From positions 393,692 through 427,040 of the forward strand of contig NHBG02000020.1 of the NCBI GenBank assembly GCA_002167855.2: a stretch of 33,349 nucleotides of DNA, in the 5' to 3' direction. The stretch comes from Gammaproteobacteria bacterium TMED1. GTDB lineage: Bacteria; Pseudomonadota; Gammaproteobacteria; Pseudomonadales; Azotimanducaceae. Shown in pieces: positions 1-10,979 of the stretch. Under the pieces are notes generated by a model. That model was not told the origin of the DNA, made no database searches, and saw only the letters and a program-made list of their open reading frames with translations. Numbering within the stretch: the stretch's first letter is position 1; every line of letters starts with the position of its first letter. A program made the translations under genes and the position numbers.

Positions 1-2
1 TA

Positions 3-104
3 ATGGGACGCGTTACCACACAGGAGGCTGAGATCTTGGTAAGTGAGACAAAGCAGGTTGGTGGTATACAAAAGATAGTAAAAGTATTCACGTACGTGAA
101 TTAA
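3..104 (+). CDS. dolP: DolP/YraP-type BON-domain outer-membrane lipoprotein, C-terminal fragment (cut by window edge)
   Basis: An open frame enters from the left edge and stops at TAA 102-104. It encodes 33 residues beginning MGRVTTQEAE and ending KVFTYVN. The pattern G-x-V-T-x-x-E-A then G-G-I-Q-K-I-V-K-V-F-x-Y is what I know from the end of the second BON domain of DolP (YraP), a lipoprotein that supports outer-membrane integrity. The ATG at base 3 is an internal methionine, not the gene start. The gene converges on sspB with 10 bases between the two stop codons. In Pseudomonas-type genomes yraP also lies next to sspB, which supports the call. The fragment is short, so the identification rests on the tail motif plus synteny. 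Confidence 0.75.
   Translation: MGRVTTQEAEILVSETKQVGGIQKIVKVFTYVN
86..101. repeat. Perfect 16-bp palindrome at the dolP/sspB convergent junction
   Basis: ATTCACGTACGTGAAT equals its own reverse complement and covers the last codons of dolP, just before both stop codons. It could act as a loop-less hairpin or as a protein-binding site. No T-run follows on either strand, so a classical intrinsic terminator is not supported. Function unknown. Confidence 0.5.
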
Positions 105-114
105 ACTAGCTCCG

Positions 115-486
115 TCACTTCACAACCTTCAACTTAGGCCGATTTGGGTGGGGTGGTTGAGGGTTATCTTCAAATTCTCTAGGGAACCACATTCCTTCGC
201 CGTTTTCTCTCGCGATAATACCCAAGACTGAGGGTATCGGCGCGTAAATTTGCTTAGCTATACCATGGAACCTTCCACTGAAAGAGAGAAACTCCGGTTG
301 GATTTGCAGATCGCGAATGGCGGAGGGGCTAATATTTAGCACTATCTGTCCATCCTTAATGTGCTCTTCAGGAACAATAGTTCCATCAACAGCTGCATCA
401 ATCACGAGATAGGGAGTGCAGCTATTATCTAAAATCCACTCATGCAAACCACGTAGCAGATAAGGCACGCTCGATGTCATAGCCAT
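115..486 (-). CDS. sspB: SspB, ClpXP specificity adaptor (stringent starvation protein B)
   Basis: SspB tethers ssrA-tagged proteins, made by tmRNA on stalled ribosomes, to the ClpXP protease. The 123-residue product keeps the substrate-binding fold: PYLLRGLHEWILDN near residue 8, DGQIVLNISPSA near 45, and a GRFHGI...IARENGEGMWF stretch in the second half. The last residues, LKVVK, match the conserved ClpX-binding tail (LRVVK in E. coli). The acidic linker between fold and tail is very short (about 20 residues), so the protein is about 40 residues shorter than the 165-residue E. coli form; both functional ends are present. It is the last gene of the sspA-sspB pair, 23 bases after sspA. The start is ATG at 484-486; a second ATG two codons on is possible. 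Confidence 0.95.
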   Translation of the reverse strand: MAMTSSVPYLLRGLHEWILDNSCTPYLVIDAAVDGTIVPEEHIKDGQIVLNISPSAIRDLQIQPEFLSFSGRFHGIAKQIYAPIPSVLGIIARENGEGMWFPREFEDNPQPPHPNRPKLKVVK

Positions 487-509
487 AACTAGGTTAATCC
501 AAACTACTT

Positions 510-1142
510 TTAATCACGCATATCTAGTTCAACTTCAGACAGACTCGATTGAAAGGACTCTCGATTGAATAGATTATCCATATAATCAAGAATTGGCTTT
601 CCATGCTTCGGGGGCAATTCGATACCAAGTTCAGGAAGTCGCCATAAAATAGGACCGACACAACAATCGACCAAAGTAAATTCCTCATTCATAAAAAATG
701 GTGTTTCGGAAAAAATCGGCGCAATAGCTATTAAGCTCTCTCGAAGCTCTTTACGAGCCTTGTCTATTACAGATTCTTTCGAGCGGCCGGCCAAAATTGT
801 ATCAACATAGCCACACCAGTCACGTTGTATTCGATATATGAAAAGCCTGCTTTGAGCACGAGTAACTGGATATACAGGTAGCAGAGGAGGGTGAGGAAAC
901 CTTTCATCGAGATATTCCATTATTACTCTTGACTCGTACAGCACGAGATCACGATCTACCAGCGTGGGCAAGCTATTGTATGGATTTAAGGACGCTAGGT
1001 CTTCTGGTAAGTTAGCCTGATCCACATCTATGATCTCGACAGCGACGCCTTTTTCAGCCAGGACTAATCTGACACGCTGACAATAATGATCATTGCCATC
1101 GGAATAAAAAATCATCGACGAGTGTTTAGAAACTACGCCCAT
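510..1142 (-). CDS. sspA: SspA, RNA polymerase-associated stringent starvation protein A
   Basis: SspA is a GST-fold protein without transferase activity that binds RNA polymerase and changes transcription under starvation and acid stress. The 210 residues show an N-terminal thioredoxin-like half (about 10-85) ending in [20 protein letters not shown], then a helical GST C-terminal half. The surface motif P83-H84-P85, needed for SspA function in E. coli, is intact. The start MGVVSKHSS lines up with the E. coli start, supporting ATG at 1140-1142. The gene lies 35 bases after petC and upstream of sspB. Its position behind the bc1 genes suggests it can be co-transcribed with respiratory-chain genes, as in Pseudomonas. 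Confidence 0.96.
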   Translation of the reverse strand: MGVVSKHSSMIFYSDGNDHYCQRVRLVLAEKGVAVEIIDVDQANLPEDLASLNPYNSLPTLVDRDLVLYESRVIMEYLDERFPHPPLLPVYPVTRAQSRLFIYRIQRDWCGYVDTILAGRSKESVIDKARKELRESLIAIAPIFSETPFFMNEEFTLVDCCVGPILWRLPELGIELPPKHGKPILDYMDNLFNRESFQSSLSEVELDMRD

Positions 1143-1177
1143 TCATTTACCTCTCTGGTGATTAAAACACTAATGTG

Positions 1178-1954
1178 TTAGTGGAACTCCTTAGTGTACT
1201 CCTTCCCTAAGAGATATGCGGGTACAAAGAAGAATGCCAGAAATAATAACACAAAAAAGCCTAACCGTTCGCGCTCGTTCCGTGTAGGTTCCGCCACATA
1301 GTAGAGAAAGTTCGTGAGATCGTACACTAATTGATCATACTCAGTAGGACTAAGCTTTCCTCTTCCGTCTACTTCAAGCATGTATCGACCATCAACTATC
1401 ACCTCAGTGTTACATGGTTCTTGGGTACTACCATCTGCTTCCAATTTAGTCTTACAGACCTTTCTTGGCAAACCTTGCAAGTCCAATAAGGCGTGAGGCA
1501 TACCCACGTTTTCATAAAGCAAATTGTTAACGCCTAGAGGCCTGGAGGGATCATGGTAAAAACTTTTTAAATAAGTATACAGGTAGTCAGGTGTTCCTTT
1601 GAGTGAGGTATATAATGTTAGATCTGGTGGGGAGGCGCCGAACCATTCCTTTGCATTTGATTCCGACATAGAGTTTTCGATTAATGAGCCTATTCTAGTC
1701 TCTTGATCAAATATGAGATGTTCCAGCATCAATTCCTTTGGAATATCAAGATCCTCCGCTGTTCGTTGGTATCTCTGATATTGCAGAGAGTGGCAGCCGA
1801 GGCAGTAATTCATATATGTCCTAGCCCCTCTTTGCAATGAAGCCTTGTCATCAAAATCGGGCTCGACATGCTTCAGCGGAATCGTCGCCTCTGACCCCGC
1901 TCCAAACACTGTTAAAGAACTGAGCAACAGAAGCGCCGTGCTAACTAGTTTCAT
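1178..1954 (-). CDS. petC: Cytochrome c1, bc1 complex subunit
   Basis: This is the membrane-anchored c-type cytochrome that takes electrons from the Rieske protein and passes them to soluble cytochrome c. The 258 residues begin with a signal peptide (about 1-23, hydrophobic LLLLSSLTVFG core). The haem c attachment motif C51-L-G-C54-H55 follows, then the NVGMPHAL segment that should supply the axial methionine. A C-terminal anchor of about 20 hydrophobic residues (FFVLLFLAFFFVPAYLLG) precedes the cytoplasmic tail KEYTKEFH. Its ATG overlaps the petB stop by four bases (1951-1954), so translation is probably coupled. The length is usual for proteobacteria. Confidence 0.97.
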   Translation of the reverse strand: MKLVSTALLLLSSLTVFGAGSEATIPLKHVEPDFDDKASLQRGARTYMNYCLGCHSLQYQRYQRTAEDLDIPKELMLEHLIFDQETRIGSLIENSMSESNAKEWFGASPPDLTLYTSLKGTPDYLYTYLKSFYHDPSRPLGVNNLLYENVGMPHALLDLQGLPRKVCKTKLEADGSTQEPCNTEVIVDGRYMLEVDGRGKLSPTEYDQLVYDLTNFLYYVAEPTRNERERLGFFVLLFLAFFFVPAYLLGKEYTKEFH

Positions 1955-3201
1955 CCTGTCGTGACTCTATCTGGCACAGGCTTGGTCATCTCTACACTAG
2001 TGTACCAAGGCATAAGAAGGAAGTAGGCAAAGTAAATGCCAGTACATACCTGGGCGATAAGAGTCTTCAGTGGAGTAGGATGCACTGTTCCCAAATACCC
2101 AAGAATAAAGAAAGCAATGACAAATAAGACCAGGAAAACTTTGCTAGGTCTTCCCTTGTACCTCATGGAACGAACGGGCGATCTATCCAACCAAGGTAAA
2201 ACAAAAGGTAGCGCTATAGCGCCAGCCATTACCACAAGCCCCCAAAATTTCGCGTCAAGACCAAACAAAGGAAACGTTGCTGCTCGCAACATGGAGTAAA
2301 ATGGCGTGTAGTACCAGACAGGTGCTATCAATTCTGGCGTTTTCAGCGGATCTGCTGGCTCGTAATTAGGGTGCTCTATCAAGTAGCCCCCGCCATCCGG
2401 GTAGAAGAAAAGCACTGCGCAAAAAATGAAAAGGAAAACCACAATGGCAGATAAATCATGTCCTATTGTATGGTAGGGGTGGAAGGGAACGGAGTCTAAG
2501 GGCCTGCCTTCAGCATCTAGATGCTTCTTGACATCGACTCCATCAGGATTATTTGAACCCACTTCGTGGAGTGCTAAAATATGGAGGACGACAAGCACCA
2601 ATAATACCAGCGGCACCAGCACTACGTGCAAAGCAAAAAATCTATTAAGCGTCACTCCTGACATATTGAAGTCGCCGCGAACCCATATCGCAAGATCTTC
2701 CCCTACAATTGGTATGGCTCCTGCTAGCGATACAATTACCTGTGCTCCCCAAAATGACATATTGCCCCAAGGCAAAAGGTAACCAAAAAACCCCTCGGCC
2801 ATTAGAGCGACGTAAATCAACATACCGAGTATCCAAATCAACTCCCTCGGCTTCTGATAAGATCCGTACATTAGACCCCTGAACATATGTAAATAAACGA
2901 CTACGAAAAATGCCGATGCTCCAGTGGAATGCATGTATCTTAGTAACCAGCCATAATCGACATCACGCATTATATACTCTACCGATGCAAAGGCTGCTTC
3001 GCCCGTGGGAACGTAACTCATAGTAAGCCATATTCCTGTCAGAAGTTGGTTTATAAGAACAACAAAACCAAGCACCCCGAACAAGTACCAAATGTTGAGG
3101 TTTTTCGGGGCATAATACTTAGACATATGCTTTTCATAAGTTTCGGTAACCGGTAACCGGTCATCGATCCATCCCATGAAGTTTCTTAAAGCAGTTATCA
3201 T
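1951..3201 (-). CDS. petB: Cytochrome b, bc1 complex subunit
   Basis: This is the core quinol-oxidising subunit, with two b haems in a polytopic membrane bundle. The 416 residues show about eight hydrophobic helices. Haem ligands can be placed at H91 and H105 in one helix and H192 and H207 in another. The quinol-site motif near residue 294 reads PVWY rather than PEWY, a variant I know from beta- and gammaproteobacterial cytochromes b. The segment around EVGSNNPDGVD is also typical. The C-terminal third (about 330-416) carries the last helices. Both ends overlap neighbours by four bases (ATGA), petA upstream and petC downstream, giving a tight petA-petB-petC operon. Confidence 0.97.
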   Translation of the reverse strand: MITALRNFMGWIDDRLPVTETYEKHMSKYYAPKNLNIWYLFGVLGFVVLINQLLTGIWLTMSYVPTGEAAFASVEYIMRDVDYGWLLRYMHSTGASAFFVVVYLHMFRGLMYGSYQKPRELIWILGMLIYVALMAEGFFGYLLPWGNMSFWGAQVIVSLAGAIPIVGEDLAIWVRGDFNMSGVTLNRFFALHVVLVPLVLLVLVVLHILALHEVGSNNPDGVDVKKHLDAEGRPLDSVPFHPYHTIGHDLSAIVVFLFIFCAVLFFYPDGGGYLIEHPNYEPADPLKTPELIAPVWYYTPFYSMLRAATFPLFGLDAKFWGLVVMAGAIALPFVLPWLDRSPVRSMRYKGRPSKVFLVLFVIAFFILGYLGTVHPTPLKTLIAQVCTGIYFAYFLLMPWYTSVEMTKPVPDRVTTG

Positions 3202-3815
3202 GCTGTATCCTCATCTTCGCCAATAACAACAACGGAATCAGACTCGAAATAATGTGGAGGCACCTCCATATTCGACGGGGCTGGAACCCCTGCATAAACT
3301 CGTCCCGCTAAGTCAAACTTTGAACCGTGGCATGGGCAGTAGAAGCCCCCAACCCAGTCCGGATCGAATGATTCAGGTTGAACGGCAGGGCGAAACTTCG
3401 GAGAGCAACTCAGATGAGTACACAGACCGACGAGCACAATGACATCTCGCCTTATCGACCTCGTTTCATTCTTCGCATAATCTGGCTGCTGCAATCTTTC
3501 AGAACTAGGATCTGCAAGCCTATCGTTTTGGGCGTTAAGCTTTTCCAGCATTTCTTCTGAGCGCTTGATGACAAAAATGGGCTTATCTCGCCACGCGGGA
3601 ATAGGCCCCAAAATCTCTCCGGGCCCTAACTTAGACACATCCACTTTAATCGGAGCCCCCGCCGCCAAAGCCCTTGCGCTAGGGTTCCATGAGCCAACAA
3701 ACGGGACTGACAGACCAGCCACACCAACCGAACCTACGACCAAATTTGCTCCGATCAGGAATTTTCGACGCGCGATACCAACGCCTTCCTTGCTCACCGC
3801 CTTCTCCCTCTGCAT
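3198..3815 (-). CDS. petA: Rieske iron-sulfur protein, bc1 complex subunit
   Basis: This subunit carries the 2Fe-2S centre that takes one electron from quinol at cytochrome b and passes it to cytochrome c1. The 205-residue protein starts with a twin-arginine motif at R16-R17 (ARRKFLIGA) followed by a hydrophobic anchor, so export and membrane anchoring go through Tat. The two cluster boxes are C132-T-H134-L-S-C137 and C160-P-C162-H163-G-S. C132, H134, C160 and H163 should bind the cluster, and C137-C162 form the disulfide. It is the first gene of the bc1 operon; a possible promoter lies just upstream. Start ATG at 3813-3815 has no clear Shine-Dalgarno sequence. Confidence 0.97.
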   Translation of the reverse strand: MQREKAVSKEGVGIARRKFLIGANLVVGSVGVAGLSVPFVGSWNPSARALAAGAPIKVDVSKLGPGEILGPIPAWRDKPIFVIKRSEEMLEKLNAQNDRLADPSSERLQQPDYAKNETRSIRRDVIVLVGLCTHLSCSPKFRPAVQPESFDPDWVGGFYCPCHGSKFDLAGRVYAGVPAPSNMEVPPHYFESDSVVVIGEDEDTA

Positions 3816-3859
3816 CTGTTAACTACTTGGTATTTTCGTCGCCTTACGACCCTAAGTGT

Positions 3860-3887
3860 ATCATAATACGAGAAAAAAAGTGTTTCA
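3860..3887 (-). promoter_or_regulatory. Putative sigma-70 promoter for petA-petB-petC-sspA-sspB
   Basis: In the 123-base gap between rpsI and petA, the minus strand has TGAAAC (3882-3887) and TATGAT (3860-3865) with a 16-base spacer. The -10 matches the consensus at five of six positions; the -35 is weak. No clear terminator follows rpsI, so read-through from rplM-rpsI into petA is also possible. Confidence 0.4.
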
Positions 3888-3938
3888 GTTCAGGTTAGAA
3901 TTGAAAATGCTACGCCAAGATGAAGCCATATTAGAAAA

Positions 3939-4328
3939 TTATCGTTTCGAAAACTGTGGGCGCTTTCTTGCCTTGCGAAGACCCACTTTCTTGCGCTCTA
4001 CAACCCGTGAATCTCTGCTCACAAAACCTGCTTGTCGGAGCGGTGACCGCAAACTTTCATCGTAATTCATCAACGCTCGAGTAATACCGTGTCGTATCGC
4101 ACCAGCTTGACCGAAGCTACCACCTCCACGAACTGAGACCTTTAAATCAAACTTTCCATTTACATCCACTAGATCAAGCGGCTGACGCACAATCATTCTG
4201 GCAGTCTCTCGTCCGAAGTACTCATCCAATGGCCGATTGTTTACGAGGATCTGCCCACTCCCGACGGAGTTTAAAAAAACCCTTGCCTTGGAGGATTTTC
4301 TACGCCCTGTACCGTAATATTGCGCCAT
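3939..4328 (-). CDS. rpsI: 30S ribosomal protein S9
   Basis: S9 sits in the head of the small ribosomal subunit, and its C-terminal tail reaches the P-site tRNA. The 129-residue product starts [17 protein letters not shown] and has the family signature [19 protein letters not shown] in the middle. It ends in the basic tail RKRPQFSKR, where a terminal K-R is expected. The length is normal (about 130). It follows rplM by two bases in the universal rplM-rpsI operon, so the two proteins should be made together. Confidence 0.98.
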   Translation of the reverse strand: MAQYYGTGRRKSSKARVFLNSVGSGQILVNNRPLDEYFGRETARMIVRQPLDLVDVNGKFDLKVSVRGGGSFGQAGAIRHGITRALMNYDESLRSPLRQAGFVSRDSRVVERKKVGLRKARKRPQFSKR

Positions 4329-4330
4329 AC

Positions 4331-4759
4331 CTAAATCTCGAGTAGCTTTGGTTGCTGTGCGGCGTGAGGGTGATCACTTCCGGCATATACTTTTAACTTA
4401 CTAATCATTAGCCTACTTAATTTATTTTTTGGCATCATACCCTTCACGGCCATCTCGACGACCTTTTCTGGCTTTTTCTGCAATAACTTAGCTAGCGAAA
4501 TTGACTTAATACCCCCTGGGTAGCCGGTATGATGATGGTAGATTTTATCGTTCATTTTATTTCCGGTGACTCGTACTTTGTCGGCATTAACCACCACGAC
4601 ATAATCACCCGTGTCCACATGAGGCGTATATTCCGGTTTATGTTTACCCCTAATGCGAATTGCAATTTGAGTGCTCAACCTGCCTAATGTCTTATCGGCA
4701 GCGTCAATGACGTACCAACTGCGTCTCACATCCTCTTGCTTTATACTTAGTGTCTTCAT
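4331..4759 (-). CDS. rplM: 50S ribosomal protein L13
   Basis: L13 is an early-assembling large-subunit protein and, in E. coli, represses translation of its own operon. An open frame extends further upstream (to 4861), but the conserved start is [20 protein letters not shown], giving 142 residues, the same as the E. coli protein. This start also has a good AGGA ribosome site (CCTACTAGGAATTATG). Recognisable parts are the nucleotide-contacting [19 protein letters not shown] stretch near residue 32 and the MLPKNKL-type motif (here [11 protein letters not shown]) past residue 100. It is the first gene of the rplM-rpsI operon. Confidence 0.97.
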   Translation of the reverse strand: MKTLSIKQEDVRRSWYVIDAADKTLGRLSTQIAIRIRGKHKPEYTPHVDTGDYVVVVNADKVRVTGNKMNDKIYHHHTGYPGGIKSISLAKLLQKKPEKVVEMAVKGMMPKNKLSRLMISKLKVYAGSDHPHAAQQPKLLEI

Positions 4760-4832
4760 AATTCCTAGTAGGATAATTCCTGACATCCCATTAAAATTAA
4801 AGATGTCACTCTGCAACCGCTTGGGAGCGCGA

Positions 4833-4861
4833 ATGTTACCGAAGCAAGTGACCAATCGCAA
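4833..4861 (-). promoter_or_regulatory. Putative sigma-70 promoter and leader of rplM-rpsI
   Basis: The minus strand carries TTGCGA (4856-4861) and TAACAT (4833-4838) with a 17-base spacer, four of six matches in each box. Transcription would begin about seven bases further on, leaving a leader of roughly 65 bases before the L13 start. That is space for an autoregulatory L13 site as in E. coli, although no specific structure could be confirmed by eye. Confidence 0.5.
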
Positions 4862-4913
4862 GTGCTATTTGTAACTGACTTCTTACTTAGAAAACGCCCG
4901 CAGGTAGAGCCTA

Positions 4914-5999
4914 TCACGGCAGGTGGGCAAGCTGCAGATACTCTCGCGATTGCATTTCCTTCAAACGACTAAGAGTTCGCTGAAATATGGTCCAGAGAAG
5001 ATAACCGCCGTATAACTCCTCTAAAGGAACGGCTGCAGAAAGTATAAGTTTTACATTACGATCATAGAATTCATCCACGAGACTGATAAACCGACGGGCC
5101 TTATTATCTTCCACCAGACGTGGGACCCCAGAGACTATTACGGTATGGAATAACTTAGCCAACTCGATATAGTCATTCTGACTTCTTGGTCCATCACAAA
5201 GTTCGAGGAAATCGAACCACACAACACCACCTGAGCAACATAGTGTTCTTAGTTGCCGATTTTCGATATCTAAGACTGCCCCAACATCTCCTGCGTTATG
5301 CGCGATTTTTGAGAACAAAGCTTTAAGATGAGCTTCGTTATCCCCTCCACTGATCAAATAACACGTTTCCACCGACTCCAGTGTCCTAAGCCGATGATCA
5401 CATTCACCAGTGATATTGAAGACAACGGTATTCGCATAAATGAGATCGATTGCAGGGAGAAATCTTTGTCTCTGCAATCCATCCTCATACAAGTTCCTAG
5501 GTTCGACATTCGACGTCGCTATAAGAACCATATTACGTAAAAATAATTCCTTCAGTAAACTAGCTAAAAGCATGGCGTCCGTAATGTCGCTTACGAAAAA
5601 CTCATCGAAACAAATGACCCTAGCCTCCTTATGTAAAAAGTTGGCTACTTGTTTCAAGGGATCTGCTTGACCTTGATATTCCCTTAAAAGCTTATGAACA
5701 AGTCGCATAAAACGATGAAAGTGTAATCTTCTTTTCGTTTTTAGTGGCAGACTCTCGTAAAAGACATCCATGAGGAAGGTCTTACCTCTACCAACGCCAC
5801 CCCATAAATAGAGCCCTTGAACTTTTTTTTCAGCAGTTCTGGGGAACATTTGAGGAAAATACCTTTTCGGCTGCCTATTCCTGACAAGGTCGTCGAAAAC
5901 TCGCTGCAATTCACGCACAGCTTGTTGCTGGGCGGCGTCCTGCTCGATTTCACCAGTTTCTAAGGCCTGACTATATCGTTTAGCGGGACCTTCTAGCAT
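4914..5999 (-). CDS. zapE: ZapE, AFG1-family cell-division ATPase
   Basis: ZapE is a P-loop ATPase that associates with the Z ring late in division. From the ATG at 5997-5999 the product has 361 residues. The Walker A motif GGVGRGKT lies at about 67-74, and a Walker B CFDEF with the family stretch FFVSDITDAMLL lies near 130-145. ATSNVEPRNLYEDGLQR follows near 165, and SQNDYIELAKLFHTV and RFISLVDEFYDR in the last third match E. coli ZapE closely. A TTG at 6009-6011, directly after the hisD stop, would add four residues; ATG is preferred but neither has a clear ribosome site. It follows hisD within 12 bases, so the two are probably one transcript. No strong terminator follows. Confidence 0.94.
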   Translation of the reverse strand: MLEGPAKRYSQALETGEIEQDAAQQQAVRELQRVFDDLVRNRQPKRYFPQMFPRTAEKKVQGLYLWGGVGRGKTFLMDVFYESLPLKTKRRLHFHRFMRLVHKLLREYQGQADPLKQVANFLHKEARVICFDEFFVSDITDAMLLASLLKELFLRNMVLIATSNVEPRNLYEDGLQRQRFLPAIDLIYANTVVFNITGECDHRLRTLESVETCYLISGGDNEAHLKALFSKIAHNAGDVGAVLDIENRQLRTLCCSGGVVWFDFLELCDGPRSQNDYIELAKLFHTVIVSGVPRLVEDNKARRFISLVDEFYDRNVKLILSAAVPLEELYGGYLLWTIFQRTLSRLKEMQSREYLQLAHLP

Positions 6000-6011
6000 A
6001 TTGGACAACAA

Positions 6012-8837
<2,826 letters not shown>

Positions 8838-9049
8838 TCTAACCTCTTGCTAATTTACGAAAAAACTATTTACGGTCTCTATCAAAAAAACTAATCACTT
8901 TAGCCAGGATAAATCGCTCTAATTCATAGCTGCGTCATATTATAAAAATCAGAAACGATTTCAGGCCGCTTGATAGCTTATTATTCCTCACGCATCTGAT
9001 GACGATTCATTATACAATATGCTTTTACATGTTTGACTTCGGATAATCG
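8838..9049. promoter_or_regulatory. Divergent ibaG/lptC intergenic region with two -10-like boxes
   Basis: These 212 bases contain no gene. On the minus strand TATAAT (8939-8944) could be the -10 of ibaG-murA. On the plus strand TATACAAT (9011-9018) could be the -10 of lptC. Neither has a convincing -35 at 16-18 bases, so the exact start sites are uncertain. The region is very AT-rich and has A-tracts near 8880-8890. Confidence 0.4.
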
Positions 9050-9640
9050 ATGACTGGCCGAAAAATCGTTACAAGCAGCAGCATCGTTTTATTTGCAATA
9101 GCCTTGAGTTGGTTTCTTGAGGATCCTATTGGCTATTCTCTCTCCGGGAACGTTTCCAGAAATGATCCAGACCTTTATATGCTGAACGCACAAATAAAAA
9201 GATTCTCTAACAATGGTTTATTAGACTACCAATTAAGTGCAGATCGGTTTACGCATTTTCCACTTACTAACCTCACCACGCTGGTGATGCCGAATTTAGT
9301 GCTTCTTTCGAAAGGACCCATCCCATGGGAGATTAAAGCTGAACAAGGGCGTCTTATGTCTAAATCGCCCTTTCGTGAAGAAATTGTTGAACTTTGGAGT
9401 AATGTTTCAGCATATAAAGAGAAATCTAATGGGCAGTTCATAAAGATTGAAAGTGACAGCCTGTCGGTTTTCCCAGACAAAAACTATGCTGAGACAAATG
9501 AGATGGTTTACATAATAGACAATAACGCCGCCACGACAGCTGCGGGATTAAGGGCTGATTTTGAACTCAACACCTTTGTCTTTCTTTCAAGCGAATCTCA
9601 CCGCGTCAATACCATCTATATTTCAAGCGGGCACAGATAG
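9050..9640 (+). CDS. lptC: LptC, inner-membrane component of the LPS transport bridge
   Basis: LptC receives lipopolysaccharide from the LptB2FG transporter and hands it to periplasmic LptA. The 196-residue protein has one N-terminal anchor (about residues 8-24, IVTSSSIVLFAIALSW). A periplasmic beta-jellyroll follows, with the family-like pattern NAQIKRFSNNGLLDYQLSADR near 46 and a WEIKAEQGRL segment near 93. Sequence identity to model LptC proteins is modest, as is usual for this family; the call rests on size, topology and position directly upstream of lptA and lptB. The kdsC and kdsD genes that commonly precede lptC are absent here. The start has no strong ribosome site. Confidence 0.92.
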   Translation: MTGRKIVTSSSIVLFAIALSWFLEDPIGYSLSGNVSRNDPDLYMLNAQIKRFSNNGLLDYQLSADRFTHFPLTNLTTLVMPNLVLLSKGPIPWEIKAEQGRLMSKSPFREEIVELWSNVSAYKEKSNGQFIKIESDSLSVFPDKNYAETNEMVYIIDNNAATTAAGLRADFELNTFVFLSSESHRVNTIYISSGHR

Positions 9641-9694
9641 CCACAAGAGACTTTAATTTCTATACTAACAAGACTAAATGCGACAGACCAAAAT

Positions 9695-10198
9695 ATGACT
9701 TACAGATCTTTAACTCTCTGCTTGCTATTTTTTCTACCAACTTGCAGTTTAGCAATAGATCTTGATAAACAAGAAGCACTCCTTATAGAAGCGAATTATG
9801 GCGAGGTTAATGAAAGAGCAGGCGCTACAACTTACAGTGGTGAGGTATCTGTCATCCAGGGTTCTCTAAAAATTCTTGCCGATGAAGTTCAGGTAAAGAC
9901 AAATAAAAATGGAGATGTCATAGAAGTTATTGCAACTTCAAATCAGGGGTTCACTAAGCCAGCACGGATTGAAAAAATATCTGGTGGCACAGGGAAAGTT
10001 GAAGCGACAGCACAACAGATAAAGTATCTAGTAGAAAAACAACAGGTAAAACTATCTGGGAATGCTCTCGTTCAAAAAAACAAAGACGAATTTATGGGCG
10101 AACTCGTTTATTATGATATCGAGCAGGGTATCGTCAAGATTGATGGAGGAGAGGAAAATGCAGGGAGAGTCAGGATTAAGTACGGTACAACGAAATAA
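9695..10198 (+). CDS. lptA: LptA, periplasmic LPS-transport protein
   Basis: LptA forms the periplasmic bridge that carries lipopolysaccharide from LptC to LptD. The 167 residues start with a signal peptide ([15 protein letters not shown], cleavage expected near residue 20) and continue as an OstA-type beta-jellyroll. Repeated strands are visible in [20 protein letters not shown], the [19 protein letters not shown] stretch and the later FMGELVYYD. The length is slightly below the E. coli protein. It lies 54 bases after lptC and two bases before lptB, so LptA and LptB translation is probably coupled. Confidence 0.95.
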   Translation: MTYRSLTLCLLFFLPTCSLAIDLDKQEALLIEANYGEVNERAGATTYSGEVSVIQGSLKILADEVQVKTNKNGDVIEVIATSNQGFTKPARIEKISGGTGKVEATAQQIKYLVEKQQVKLSGNALVQKNKDEFMGELVYYDIEQGIVKIDGGEENAGRVRIKYGTTK

Positions 10199-10200
10199 TA

Positions 10201-10926
10201 ATGCACACATTACGAGCAAAAAATCTTCAAAAGAACTATCGCGCTAAGAGAGTAGTCCACGATCTGAGCATTAGCGTAAGTAGCGGTCAAGTCGCTGGAC
10301 TCCTCGGCCCAAATGGAGCTGGTAAAACGACCTGTTTTTATATGATCTCTGGTTCGTTGCGTCAAGATAGAGGAACTATCATGCTTGACGCTCAAGATAT
10401 AAGTAATGAGCCAATGCATGAACGTGCCCGAGCGGGGATAGGATACCTCCCTCAGGAGGCCTCCATCTTCCGCAAACTGAGTGTCTCTGAAAACATCCTA
10501 GCCATATTGGAAACTCGTCAAGATTTATCAGCGAAAGAGCGAAACATTAAATTAGAGTTATTATTGAACGACTTCAATATTTCTTCTATCCGAGATAATA
10601 ATGGCATGTCCTTATCTGGTGGTGAACGCCGAAGGGTAGAGATCGCTAGAGCACTCGCGACAGAACCCCATTTCATATTGCTTGATGAACCATTCGCAGG
10701 TGTTGATCCAATATCTGTAAATGATATTAAGCGGATAATTAGACAGTTAACAGAACGGAATATTGGCATCCTAATCACAGACCATAATGTACGCGAGACG
10801 CTCGATATTTGTGATTCAGCCTATATCGTAAACGAAGGCCGTATCATTTTTGAGGGATCCCCAAAAGAAGTACTAAATAATGATCTTGTTAAACAAATCT
10901 ATCTCGGTGAAGATTTTCGAATGTAA
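10201..10926 (+). CDS. lptB: LptB, LPS-transport ATPase
   Basis: LptB is the cytoplasmic ATPase that drives LPS extraction from the inner membrane with LptF and LptG. All ABC motifs are intact in the 241 residues: Walker [10 protein letters not shown] at about 36-44, the Q-loop region near [15 protein letters not shown], signature [15 protein letters not shown] near 137, and Walker [13 protein letters not shown] near 158. The switch histidine is in [11 protein letters not shown]. The C-terminal [20 protein letters not shown] matches the family tail. It follows lptA by two bases; rpoN starts 53 bases later, the usual lptB-rpoN linkage. Confidence 0.98.
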   Translation: MHTLRAKNLQKNYRAKRVVHDLSISVSSGQVAGLLGPNGAGKTTCFYMISGSLRQDRGTIMLDAQDISNEPMHERARAGIGYLPQEASIFRKLSVSENILAILETRQDLSAKERNIKLELLLNDFNISSIRDNNGMSLSGGERRRVEIARALATEPHFILLDEPFAGVDPISVNDIKRIIRQLTERNIGILITDHNVRETLDICDSAYIVNEGRIIFEGSPKEVLNNDLVKQIYLGEDFRM

Positions 10927-10979
10927 TGAGAATCCACTAATGACGATAACTTAATTTAAATGTTTGAACATATAAATTT

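Noticed and set aside
1964-1980. Sigma-54-like TGGCAC...TTGG on the plus strand
   Set aside because: It is inside petB coding sequence, has four rather than five spacer bases and a poor -12 element, and no gene follows on that strand.
3140-3165. Repeated CGGTAACC units
   Set aside because: They lie inside petB and are explained by its codons for RLPVTET; no sign of a separate element.
4760-4861. N-terminal extension of rplM
   Set aside because: Residues upstream of MKTLSIKQ are not like L13, and a better ribosome site and promoter fall within this stretch.
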